A stretch of 64,000 nt of DNA, from NCBI RefSeq assembly GCF_900101625.1, contig NZ_FMYZ01000018.1, positions 1 through 64,000 on the forward strand, read 5' to 3'. A program made the position numbers and the translations under genes. Of this stretch, positions 27,337 to 36,385 are shown in pieces. The stretch's first letter is position 1. Every line of letters begins with the position of its first letter. The notes beneath the pieces are model-generated. The model was not told where the DNA came from. It saw only the letters and a list, made by a program, of their open reading frames with translations, and searched no databases. This stretch comes from Cupriavidus sp. YR651 (GTDB lineage: Bacteria > Pseudomonadota > Gammaproteobacteria > Burkholderiales > Burkholderiaceae).

Positions 27337-27849
27337 GGCTCATCTCCAGCATTAGCGGATATACCCGTCTGGCTAAAGGCTAGCCCGTGGCTACGCGCCT
27401 GATTTGACCCATCGCAAGCCGGCGAAAATCTGCGTCGGGGTACGCACGATCGCACCGCTGGTGCCCGCGCATTGATCGTGGTCAACCGCCATCGCGGTCT
27501 GCCCGTTGCCGCAGCCGCCGTTTGGCCATTCTCCAGAGAAGATAACTACAAGGGTCTCGTTCACCTGCTGTGTGCAGACAGCCCATGTGGAGTGCCCAAC
27601 ATTGCGCCCGCCTTATCTCGCCGTGTCTCGGGCCGATGCCGCGCTTAGTGTGAAGGGCTGCCACTGGGGCCCCGCCCCGCTGCGGATTGCGTTCGATCAA
27701 GACGCAGCGCCGTTTCACGCCTAGTGTGAATCAGTCAGCCGTTAGCAAGCGCTGTTCTACGCTCTGATAATTTCCTAGGCACTACGCATTGCAGCGGAAT
27801 CGTGGTTTTGCTTAAGTGTCGGTACAACTCCACCAGGAAGGAGCAGCAC
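27337..27849. other. Divergent promoter region between usp and ppsA
   Basis: No gene is convincing here. The stretch holds the FNR-like box at 27472-27485, a much weaker site near 27687-27700 (right half ATCAA), and the AAGGAG ribosome site of ppsA. Confidence 0.5.
27472..27485. promoter_or_regulatory. FNR-like box (one mismatch)
   Basis: TTGATCGTGGTCAA differs from TTGAT-N4-ATCAA only by G for A in the right half, the same change as at 43456. It lies between divergent usp (start 27336) and ppsA (start 27850). Confidence 0.55.
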
Positions 27850-30255
27850 ATGTCGACCGAACATACACAGATCATCTGGTTCGACGAACTAAGGCGGGCC
27901 GACGTTCCTCGCGTCGGTGGAAAAAATGCATCACTGGGGGAGATGGTGGCCAATCTGGCGTCCGCAGGCGTCAAGATTCCACCGGGGTTCGCGCTCACCG
28001 CGGAAGCATATTGGCGATTTATCGAAGCAAATGGCCTACAGGAGACCTTCTCCAGAACGCTTAGCGAACTTGCTGACGGCAAAGTTACCCTCTCCGAGGC
28101 CGGAACTGCCATTCGTCAGGTTATCCTCCGCGGCGAATGGCCGAGGGAGACAGCTGATGCGATCAGTCTGGCCTACGCAGAGCTGAACCGCCGGACAGGA
28201 CAATTCGACATCGACGTTGCAGTCCGATCAAGTGCGACTGCAGAAGACTTGCCGGATGCAAGTTTTGCCGGCCAACAGGAGACCTTTCTTAATATTCGCG
28301 GAGATCGTTCGCTCCTTGACGCTTGCCGTCGTTGCTACGCCTCGCTTTTCACCGACCGCGCGATCAGCTATAGGCAGGCGAAGGGTTTCGACCATATGAA
28401 GGTCGCGTTGTCCGTTGGGGTCCAACGCATGGTCCGATCCGACCTGAGCGGCGCCGGTGTGATGTTCTCGATTGACACTGAAACCGGCTTTGACAAGGTG
28501 GCCCTAGTTAGCGCTGCCTGGGGCCTCGGCGAAAGCGTTGTGCAGGGGACGGTCGAACCGGACGAATACGAAGTCTTTAAGCCACTTCTGTCCGATTCGT
28601 CTCTCAAGCCAATCATCGGGAAGAAGCTCGGCAACAAGAGCCGCAAGATGATCTACACGAACGATCGCAATGCTCCGACCAAATATGTCCCGACGTCGAA
28701 GGTGGAACGAACATCCTTCGTGCTGGGCGATGAGGAGATTCTTTCCTTGGCGCGCTGGGCCCGCACGATTGAAGAGCATTATGGCCAACCCATGGACATC
28801 GAGTGGGCGAAGGACGGCGAGAGCGGGGAGATGTTCATCGTTCAGGCCCGACCGGAGACCGTTCAGTCGCGGCGCGAGGCGATTGCGGTGAAAACCTATC
28901 GCATAAAAAAGTCCGGCCGCAAGTTGGCATCGGGCGTGAGTATCGGCGATGCCGTCGCGGCGGGTGTAGTTTGCATCATCGAAGACCCGGGGGAGATGGG
29001 ACGCTTCGTCGACGGTGCCATCCTGGTGACCCAGTCGACTGACCCCGACTGGGTTCCCCTCATGCGGCGTGCAGCTGCCATTGTCACCAACCACGGCGGT
29101 CGGACCTCTCACGCAGCCATTGTGAGCCGCGAGCTCGGCCTTCCGGCAATCGTCGGTACGGGAAATGCGACTCATCTTCTGCACGATGAGCAAGAGATTA
29201 CTGTGTCATGCGCGGAAGGTCGCGAGGGTTTTGTCTACGAAGGCACCGCCGACTATGAAGTCGAGGATATCGACTTTGCCAGTATCCCGGCAACGCACAC
29301 AAAAGTCATGCTGAACCTGGCGAACCCCGCAGCAGCGTTCCGCTGGTGGCGGATCCCTGCCGATGGCGTCGGGCTGGCGCGGATGGAGTTCGTGATCAGC
29401 AATCACATCAAGATCCATCCGATGGCACTGATCCACTACGACACGCTCAAGGATAAAAAAGCGAGGCAAATGATTGCCGGCCTGACTGATGGGTACGAGA
29501 ACAAGACGGAATATTTTGTCGACCGTCTCGCGCGCGGACTCGGGCGGATCGCTGCCGTTCAGTATCCACATCCGGTAGTCGTCCGCATGAGCGACTTCAA
29601 GACCAACGAGTACGCGCATCTGATCGGCGGCAAGGAATTCGAGCCCCGAGAGGAGAATCCGATGCTTGGCTTCCGAGGAGCGTCGCGATACTACTCTCCC
29701 CGATATCGAAACGGCTTCACGCTGGAATGCCAGGCGATTATCCGCTTGCGCAAGGAGATGGGGTTTACCAATGTAATCGTCATGATTCCGTTCTGCCGCT
29801 CCGCAAAGGAGGCGGACCGCGTTCTTGAGGTCATGGCGGAGAGTGGCCTTGTGCGCGGGGACGCCGGCCTGAACGTGTATGTCATGTGCGAGATTCCGTC
29901 AAACGTGATCCTGGCGTCAGAATTTGCCAAACGCTTCGATGGCTTCTCGATCGGCAGTAACGACCTGACTCAACTCACGCTTGGCGTGGACCGTGATTCG
30001 GCAGAACTTGCGGAATTGTTCGACGAGCAGGACGACGCCGTCAAATGGATGATTCGAAGCGTTATCGCAGAGGCACACAAAGCCGGAGCCGAAGTTGGCT
30101 TATGCGGCCAGGCGCCGAGCGACCACCCGGAGTTCGCTGGATTCCTCGTCGAGAGCGGCATTGATTCGATGTCTGTGAGTCCCGACAGCTTTATCGCGGT
30201 CAAGCGCCATGTTGCTGCTGCCGAGAAAGCGAAGACAAGAGCCTCGTGCGTATGA
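27850..30255 (+). CDS. ppsA: Phosphoenolpyruvate synthase
   Basis: PpsA converts pyruvate, ATP and water to PEP, AMP and phosphate, allowing gluconeogenesis. The 801 residues start at the ATG preceded by AAGGAG. The N-terminal ATP-grasp-like domain has GGKNASLGEM and DVAVRSSATAEDLPDASFAG. The swivel domain has GGRTSHAAIVSRELG with phosphohistidine His421. The C-terminal barrel has IGSNDLTQLTLGVDRDS and ends with GLCGQAPSD, where Cys752 is the proton donor. It stands alone, downstream of an FNR-like box. In an anaerobic survival context it may recycle pyruvate or act with other carbon-rerouting enzymes here (inference). Confidence 0.96.
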   Translation: MSTEHTQIIWFDELRRADVPRVGGKNASLGEMVANLASAGVKIPPGFALTAEAYWRFIEANGLQETFSRTLSELADGKVTLSEAGTAIRQVILRGEWPRETADAISLAYAELNRRTGQFDIDVAVRSSATAEDLPDASFAGQQETFLNIRGDRSLLDACRRCYASLFTDRAISYRQAKGFDHMKVALSVGVQRMVRSDLSGAGVMFSIDTETGFDKVALVSAAWGLGESVVQGTVEPDEYEVFKPLLSDSSLKPIIGKKLGNKSRKMIYTNDRNAPTKYVPTSKVERTSFVLGDEEILSLARWARTIEEHYGQPMDIEWAKDGESGEMFIVQARPETVQSRREAIAVKTYRIKKSGRKLASGVSIGDAVAAGVVCIIEDPGEMGRFVDGAILVTQSTDPDWVPLMRRAAAIVTNHGGRTSHAAIVSRELGLPAIVGTGNATHLLHDEQEITVSCAEGREGFVYEGTADYEVEDIDFASIPATHTKVMLNLANPAAAFRWWRIPADGVGLARMEFVISNHIKIHPMALIHYDTLKDKKARQMIAGLTDGYENKTEYFVDRLARGLGRIAAVQYPHPVVVRMSDFKTNEYAHLIGGKEFEPREENPMLGFRGASRYYSPRYRNGFTLECQAIIRLRKEMGFTNVIVMIPFCRSAKEADRVLEVMAESGLVRGDAGLNVYVMCEIPSNVILASEFAKRFDGFSIGSNDLTQLTLGVDRDSAELAELFDEQDDAVKWMIRSVIAEAHKAGAEVGLCGQAPSDHPEFAGFLVESGIDSMSVSPDSFIAVKRHVAAAEKAKTRASCV

Positions 30256-30423
30256 GCGCCTAAAGCAAGCGAGCGAAGACATCCACGTACCCGTCGCGAC
30301 TGCCCCGGGACGGAACGCAGAAGCCCACCTAGGATCGGAATGAGCACAACAAGAATCGGCGTCAGGGTAACGGAGCTCGCCCCGTCCACTGCCGTCGGCA
30401 CAAAGCCATGTGACCAGTAAATA

Positions 30424-31536
30424 TCACGTGCACGTCGAGTTCTCCACCAGGATTTTCGATAGCGGTACCTTTACTGCGATGGTCACGCCGTCGCCGGACT
30501 TGCTATAGATAGATAGAGTACCGCCCAGTTGCAGGATACGTTCGCGCATGCCAAGCAGACCAAAGGAATCAGGTCTCCGCTTCGCATCCTCGGGAAGGCC
30601 GACACCGTCGTCATGAATGCGTAGGTACATGTACCGTTCATCGACTAGCAGCCTCACACTTACCTCACTCGCCTTGGCATGGCGCGCTACATTTGTCAGC
30701 GCTTCCTGCGTCACACGATAGAGGGAAATAGCGGCCAAATCAGTCAGGTGCAATGCATCAGTATTGACGGCGCACTTCACTGGAATCCCGTAACGTTGCT
30801 CGAACCCTTCGGCCATCCATTCGAGCGCAGCCCCCAACCCAAGGTCGTCAAGGATTGGCGGGCGAAGGTCTGCGGCAATGCGCCGCAATGACGCGACTAT
30901 CGCGTCGATTTGCCCGCCTAACTCGTTGATGGAGGTGAGACGTTCGCGAATTGCCTCTGGAACATGTTGAATAAGTTCCATTTCGTGGACTGCGAGCGTC
31001 AATTTCAAAGACGTGAGGGATTGGCCCAAATCATCGTGCAATTCCTGGGCGATGCGCTTCTGCTCATTCTCCCGCGCTTGCTGCACGTGTGCAGACGCCG
31101 CGGCGGCCCGTTCAAGTTCCTCTAACCTGCGCCGCTGGCTTAAGTCCCTTGTGATCTTCGCGAATCCAAGCAGGGTACCGGCTTCGTCATGAACAGCAGT
31201 GATGACAACGTTTGCCCAAAACCGGCTTCCGTCTTTACGCACGCGCCACCCTTCGTCTTCCACACGATCGTTCAACGCAGCGTCTTCAAGTAGGTGATCG
31301 GGCTTTCCAATTGCGACGTCCTCTGGCGTATAAAAAATCGAGAAGTGACGCCCAATTATCTCCTCCGGAGCGTATCCTTTGCTTCGCTGCGCTCCGGGAT
31401 TCCAACTCGCCACATTTCCCGAGGTGTCCAGCATGAAGATGGCGTAATCCTGCACTGCATCGATTAACAGTCTGTAGCGGTGGTCGAGTTCGATTTCGCT
31501 CAAATTCACGGAGAGACTAGAGCTTCTTTGCGCCAT
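30424..31536 (-). CDS. Cytoplasmic PAS histidine kinase (NarL-partner type)
   Basis: A PAS domain (residues about 20-140, RYRLLIDAVQDYAIFMLDTS, then a RKDGSRFWANV and a GFAKITRDLSQRR end) is followed by a HisKA_3 dimerisation helix with the phosphoacceptor in QKRIAQELHDDLGQSLTSLK and a HATPase with NVARHAKAS and SFGLLGMRERILQLGG. No membrane helix is present, so it senses an internal cue. The PAS domain resembles those that bind ligand or flavin, but no heme/flavin-specific residue can be claimed by eye. No response regulator is adjacent; the NarL-type regulator at 56376 is a possible partner (inference). Confidence 0.9.
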   Translation of the reverse strand: MAQRSSSLSVNLSEIELDHRYRLLIDAVQDYAIFMLDTSGNVASWNPGAQRSKGYAPEEIIGRHFSIFYTPEDVAIGKPDHLLEDAALNDRVEDEGWRVRKDGSRFWANVVITAVHDEAGTLLGFAKITRDLSQRRRLEELERAAAASAHVQQARENEQKRIAQELHDDLGQSLTSLKLTLAVHEMELIQHVPEAIRERLTSINELGGQIDAIVASLRRIAADLRPPILDDLGLGAALEWMAEGFEQRYGIPVKCAVNTDALHLTDLAAISLYRVTQEALTNVARHAKASEVSVRLLVDERYMYLRIHDDGVGLPEDAKRRPDSFGLLGMRERILQLGGTLSIYSKSGDGVTIAVKVPLSKILVENSTCT

Positions 31537-32388
31537 GGCGGCCTCGAAGGCATCCGAACAGGACTCGAGTATGGGGAGCGAACAGGCAAGAATGATTTGT
31601 CCATCAGCCTGAAGCTTGGTTTTGTTCTACCGAAAAGATGTTAGAAGAATACACTTGCCAATCCAATTCCCCCAGTGGGACAGAAGGATGACTCCTACGA
31701 TCACCATCGCGCTGTCAGCACACCTTCTTTCAACGTCAGTGCGCTGAAAGCCCCGTCCTTACGCTCAACTGCGGCGCGGATGGGCCGTCGGACAATAGGA
31801 GAAAGCCTTTTTCTTGAACGCGCCACAATTTGGCGCCCGCACCTTCGCCACAAGCAGGCCTGTCACCCACTCCAATCGACTGGCCGCTGGCGTAGACAGG
31901 GCCTGCGGTGGCAGGTCTGCGGTCAGAAACGCGCCCTGATCCCGCGAGCGTAGCTACCACTATTCGCGAGCACCGCTCACGGACAATGCTTAACGAAACA
32001 TCGCACCATTCAATGGCAAGCCGCAGAGCTCATGTAGTTCGGCCACACACGGTGTCAATGGGCACGCCAAGCAGCTTGCCGGCGCATCGAGAGCGAGGGG
32101 GTACCCGTTCTGCCGGCTACATGACTGCCGTTATGACGGCCTTCTTCACCGACGCCAAATCAAAGACTATATCGGTCAGAATGGGTTCAGGCGCATCTTA
32201 AAAGAGAAGCCGATCTCGGGCGGCACAGTAGTGATGGGCTTGGCATCGCCGACTAGCACAACTGTGCTCAGCACGCGGCCGTTTGGGATCTCCTGAGTAA
32301 TCCTCATATCGATGTGCGCAGCGGGCGGCGACAACATCTCAGGCGCTAGCACGGGCCCGGGCAAGCATGCCAATGAAATGGCCCAGCC
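31537..32388. other. Long stretch without a convincing gene
   Basis: Minus-strand frames at 31736-31960 and 32176-32373 have protein-like stretches (for example RVLSTVVLVGDAKPITTVPP), but they lack ribosome sites and family motifs. The latter would start with TTG 15 bp after the DUF4015 stop. These may be tails of decayed genes; I cannot name them. Confidence 0.35.
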
Positions 32389-33648
32389 TTAACGCGGCAA
32401 AGTGTCCGGATCGTAGCGGTTCCTGGGGTTCCATAGCATCCAACCATTCGTGCCGGCTGCGTCGGCGGCATCGACTTGCTGGCGAATCTCGTCGGCATCG
32501 AAGTCGCGATGGTCAAATGCATAGTCGCGGAACGCCTGCAGCCACGGTCGAAAGCGCACCCCAGACAAGCCGGTACGGCGCTTGGCTTCGGCCAGAGAGC
32601 GCGCCACGATCTCGCCCGGGTGTTCGGTAGGCCGCCGGCAGCCGGGGAGACCCCAGGTGAAGCCCGATGGGTACAGCATCGGTGAGATGTAGTCCACGGA
32701 GACGTCAAACGTCTCGATCTGCTGCCCGATGGCGGTGTCATCAAGATTCCAGCAAACGTAGCCGAAGATATCCGCTGCCAGAAACACGTTGTAGGGGCGC
32801 AGCCGGTGTCGGGCTGCCGCTAGGAACCCGGTGATGGCCGCAACCCGGTTCGCGCGAGTATTGGGCTGGCTGAACACTAGGCCGCCGGTATCGGGAAAAC
32901 GAAGATAGTCAAATTGGATCTCATCAAAGCCTAGGCGCGCGGCTTCTTCGGCGAGGTCGAGGTTATGCGCCCAAGCCTCCTTGATGGTGGGATCGATCCA
33001 GCGAAGCTCCTCACGGTCTTGCCAGATATTACCCGTCGCGTCTCGCACTGCCCATTCCGGGTGAGACAGTGCCAGCGGATCGTCCTTGAACACCACGATG
33101 CGGGCGATGAGGTACAAACCTCGGGCGTGTAACGTCCCCAGAAGCGACGCAAGGTCGCCCACGCGCGGCACAGGCCCCGGCGCATGGGCCTCGGCACCGC
33201 TCACTGAGCGTGCCTTGCTCGGATGGGGTGTCTGTCCCCGGTCGCCCTTTATGTCGATTACCAACGCATTGATCGAGGTCCTCCCCTGCAACGTGAGCGC
33301 ACCTTCGCGCAGCGTCCTGTCCGCAAGGCCATAGACGGACAGGTACACCGCCTTGGGCCGCAATTGCGCTAATGATACTTTGTGCATCTCTCCCGCTTCC
33401 AGCACCGACTGCGCACGGGCATAGCCAGGTGCGCGGACGCCAATGGAGATGCCAGTAAGATCAGGCAGCGAAATACGGGCACCCCCATCCATCGCGGTGA
33501 GTTGAACGACCTCCCCGGCGGTGACAGTGGCGCCGGGAACGGGACGGCCACTGGCCGCGTCCGTTACCATTACCGTTACGACCGAGCCAGCGTTGGTACC
33601 ACTCAAAGTCGCCAGATACAGCAGGAACGCTAGCAGGAGCTGGGGCAT
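32389..33648 (-). CDS. DUF4015 putative glycoside hydrolase, secreted
   Basis: The ATG at 33648 is favoured because it starts a signal peptide (PQLLLAFLLYLATLSGTNAG); the frame extends further upstream but with uncharacteristic sequence. Residues about 25-90 form a small carboxypeptidase-regulatory-like sandwich (VTVMVTDAASGRPVPGATVT). The catalytic part is a DUF4015 barrel: KAVYLSVYGLADRTLREGAL, ALVIDIKGDRG, the diagnostic GFDEIQFDYLRFPD, VDYISPMLYPSGF and GTNGWMLWNPRNRY. Asp and Glu in these segments are likely catalytic. The substrate is unknown, probably an extracellular polysaccharide. The 296 bp upstream (33649-33944) hold no clear gene. Confidence 0.88.
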   Translation of the reverse strand: MPQLLLAFLLYLATLSGTNAGSVVTVMVTDAASGRPVPGATVTAGEVVQLTAMDGGARISLPDLTGISIGVRAPGYARAQSVLEAGEMHKVSLAQLRPKAVYLSVYGLADRTLREGALTLQGRTSINALVIDIKGDRGQTPHPSKARSVSGAEAHAPGPVPRVGDLASLLGTLHARGLYLIARIVVFKDDPLALSHPEWAVRDATGNIWQDREELRWIDPTIKEAWAHNLDLAEEAARLGFDEIQFDYLRFPDTGGLVFSQPNTRANRVAAITGFLAAARHRLRPYNVFLAADIFGYVCWNLDDTAIGQQIETFDVSVDYISPMLYPSGFTWGLPGCRRPTEHPGEIVARSLAEAKRRTGLSGVRFRPWLQAFRDYAFDHRDFDADEIRQQVDAADAAGTNGWMLWNPRNRYDPDTLPR

Positions 33649-33944
33649 AGTTAATGCCCTGCTTCCTGTATAAGCCCCGTCATGCAGGCCCTGCCGCAGT
33701 GCCCGGTGATTCAGGTATCGAAGCAGAGCCTCGCCGTTGGTGCCGGTGGAGCGGCTCCGGATCGATGATGAAAGCAGTAGCATTATTTTCTTCCTCGGCA
33801 ATCGCCTCGAGCATGCGCAACTGCAACTGATTCCAGGTCATGGCATAGCCCGCGTTGGAGGGGCCCGCCCCTTGGGGCTTCAATGGTCACCCCACATTTC
33901 CTGATTGACACTCAACGTCGGACACGATGCGGTCGAAGTGACAG

Positions 33945-35069
33945 TTATGAGACTGATACACCTAATACGTGTCCAATGCCGAACGTGAATGCCGCTGCCG
34001 CCAGGCCAATGATGACCTGACGAATTGCGGAAAAGCCTGCGCTTTTACCGTTGAAGAGCGATGTGAAAACGCCAATCGCCGCCAGAGCCAGGACGCTCAA
34101 CACAATACACTGCACGATGGCCGTAAGCCCTGACGTCCACAGGTACGGCATGGCAGGGAAAATGGCTCCAGTCGCAAACAGAAAAAAGGATACAGCGGCG
34201 GCAGACCACGGATTGCCACCGAGCTCTGCTGGATCGAGCCCAAGCTCCTCTCGCGTCAACGCGTCCAGTGCCTTGTCCCTGTCACGCATAAGTTGCGATG
34301 CGACGCGCTTCGCCTCATCTCCATCCAGACCTTTAGCACGATAGATGAGAGCTAGCTCGTGTTCTTCCGCGTCAGGACTATGTTCAAGCTCGTCGGCTTC
34401 CCTTGCGATTTGCGTTTGTGCAAGTTCGCGCGCGTTCATCACTGACAGCCATTCTCCTAGTGCCATCGAACAGGCTCCGGAAATCAGCCCCGCCAATGCG
34501 GTTAGCAGAATTGCCTTGTTGCCCGTTCCGGCACCGGCGACACCCATAATCAGACAAAAATTCGATACCAGTCCGTCATTGGCACCGAGCACGGCCGCGC
34601 GAAGATCGTTTCCGGATGACACGCCTCTATGCCAAGACTCGCTTTCGGCAATCTCGGTGCCCCTGGTTGCTTCTGGCTTCCCAGCATTCGCCAAGGACTG
34701 TATTACACCGGCATGGTGGTGTTCGTCTTTGGACATTTCTGCGGTATCCGGGTTGCCGGCGTACTTGTTCCTGTCTGCAAACTCCACAGCTGCAAGCGTA
34801 GGTAGCACGAATCTAGTACCGAAGACACGAACTAGACTCCTCATCAAAAGGGTTTTGATGCTCTGCCTATCTGATACACGCTGTTCGTTTGCCCTCAGTT
34901 TGTCGGCCCAGACCTTTGCATGGGCTCGTTCCGATGCGGCCAACTCCCAGAACACCTGCTTACGGCTGACGTCATTTTCTATGTGGGCAAGCGTCTCATA
35001 GAGCGCTGCGCTATGACGCTCGTCAGCCAGATGCGCACGATACCTCTTGATTTCCTGTCTGGATGCCAT
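33945..35069 (-). CDS. MbfA-like ferritin-domain/VIT1 (CCC1) iron transporter
   Basis: The N-terminal 150 residues are a ferritin-like four-helix domain with iron-ligand motifs LADERHSAALYE, ASERAHAKVW, AAVEFADR and DEHHHAG. The C-terminal part is a VIT1/CCC1 membrane domain: LRAAVLGANDGLVSNFCLIM is the diagnostic first helix, with ALGEWLSVMNARE and three further helix groups. The combination matches the membrane-bound ferritin MbfA, which exports iron and protects against peroxide. At 374 residues it is slightly longer than typical. The ATG at 35069 is chosen for the conserved start. Confidence 0.9.
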   Translation of the reverse strand: MASRQEIKRYRAHLADERHSAALYETLAHIENDVSRKQVFWELAASERAHAKVWADKLRANEQRVSDRQSIKTLLMRSLVRVFGTRFVLPTLAAVEFADRNKYAGNPDTAEMSKDEHHHAGVIQSLANAGKPEATRGTEIAESESWHRGVSSGNDLRAAVLGANDGLVSNFCLIMGVAGAGTGNKAILLTALAGLISGACSMALGEWLSVMNARELAQTQIAREADELEHSPDAEEHELALIYRAKGLDGDEAKRVASQLMRDRDKALDALTREELGLDPAELGGNPWSAAAVSFFLFATGAIFPAMPYLWTSGLTAIVQCIVLSVLALAAIGVFTSLFNGKSAGFSAIRQVIIGLAAAAFTFGIGHVLGVSVS

Positions 35070-35119
35070 GATGTTAGTTCGTTCCGTTAACGTCCCCGTG
35101 CCGCGCCCGGGAGACCAAG

Positions 35120-36385
35120 TCACTCGTCGAAGTCCCACATGCGGTGCAGGTCGAGCTTGAGCCGGCTGTCCGCCTCCAGTACGTCCACCGCCGCGAGGCG
35201 CTCGGCCAGCAACGCATCAGCCAGGCCGCGACGCACGGGGATGAGTTCGACCAGGCCTGTCTCGCCCGCGCGGTACGCGCGCGTGGCACGATCCGCCGTG
35301 GTCTGCTGCAAGGCCGCGGCATCCGCCTGCGCTTGCGCAGCGGCCCGCCTTCCCTCCAAATTGCGGTACAGCACGTCGAATTCCGCACCCAGGCGGCGTT
35401 CTATACCAAGCCTGCGGCGGGCCGCCGCGTCGGCATCGGCGGCCGCCGCCGCCGCCGCGGAGCGGCGATGCGCCGACCCAAGGGGCATCGCCACGCTGAC
35501 GCCCAGAATGCGTTCCGCGCCTCCGCGCTCGACCGTCACGAACATGCCGACGGTAGGGTCCGGCCGGCGCTCCAGATCGACGCGCTTTGCCTGGTGCTGC
35601 GATTGCACCTCCTCGGCCATCGCCAGCTTGTACTCGTGGCTGTCCTGAACGTACTGGGCGCGCAGTTGCTCCAGCGGCCCCTGAGGTAGAGGGGGCAACG
35701 GCGGCAGCCAGGCTTCGGCCGCGAGCCCGGGCCGGCCTAGCCCCGGAAACCGGGCCTGCAATTCAGCCAGTGCGGCCTGCTCCGTGCCCGTGGCCATGGC
35801 CAGTGCGGCCTGCAAGCGCGCGTGATCGGACGCGGCCAGCTCGCCGTCCAGGCGCGAGGCGTCGCCCACCTGAACCCGACGCGCGGTCAGGGCTGACAGT
35901 TCCGCCGCCGCGCGGGCATTGTTCTGTGCGGCCACTCGGGCCTGGCCCGCTCGCACGGTGGCAAACCAGAGGGCCAGGATCTGGCGCGATACCTCATGGC
36001 GCGCGTCCTTCACCGTCAACTGGCCCACCTCGGCGGCGGCATCGGCCAAGCGCCCGTCTGCACCGGCCTTGCCCCAAAGCCTTAGCGGTCGCTCCACGGT
36101 GATTTGGCCTTCGGCATAGCGATCGGAGGGATCTCGGACCTGGCGGCCCTGGCCGGTCGCGCGTATCACGGTTTCCGCCGTGCCCGCGCGGATGCCGTCG
36201 GCACGCGCCAGCGTGGCGTCGCGCCGGGACTCGGCGGTCATCACGTCAGGCGAGCGGGAAACCGCCTCTCGAACCTCGGCTTCGCCCGGCAGGTAGCCCG
36301 CAGCGCTCTGGGACTGTGCCATCGCGCTCGAGACACCCATTCCGCAAGCCATGGCCAGCGTGCATCGAAACATATCGAATCTCAT
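35120..36385 (-). CDS. Outer-membrane efflux protein (CzcC/TolC family)
   Basis: This 421-residue protein starts with a signal peptide ending near SSAMAQ. Two long helical repeats follow, rich in Ala/Arg/Gln, typical of the TolC periplasmic tunnel (about residues 130-200 and 300-400). It shows the OEP features EGQITVERPLRLWGKAGADG and GETGLVELIPVRRGLADALL. The start overlaps the RND gene stop by 4 bp (ATGA), so it is the third gene of a czcBAC-type operon. It should provide the outer-membrane channel for the complex. Confidence 0.92.
   Translation of the reverse strand: MRFDMFRCTLAMACGMGVSSAMAQSQSAAGYLPGEAEVREAVSRSPDVMTAESRRDATLARADGIRAGTAETVIRATGQGRQVRDPSDRYAEGQITVERPLRLWGKAGADGRLADAAAEVGQLTVKDARHEVSRQILALWFATVRAGQARVAAQNNARAAAELSALTARRVQVGDASRLDGELAASDHARLQAALAMATGTEQAALAELQARFPGLGRPGLAAEAWLPPLPPLPQGPLEQLRAQYVQDSHEYKLAMAEEVQSQHQAKRVDLERRPDPTVGMFVTVERGGAERILGVSVAMPLGSAHRRSAAAAAAADADAAARRRLGIERRLGAEFDVLYRNLEGRRAAAQAQADAAALQQTTADRATRAYRAGETGLVELIPVRRGLADALLAERLAAVDVLEADSRLKLDLHRMWDFDE

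Noticed and set aside
27404-27700. Two more FNR-like sequences near 27404 and 27687
   Set aside because: Each has two or more mismatches in one half; only the 27472 site was kept.
32176-32373. 65-codon minus frame after DUF4015 gene
   Set aside because: TTG start without ribosome site and no recognisable motif; described only as part of a gap.
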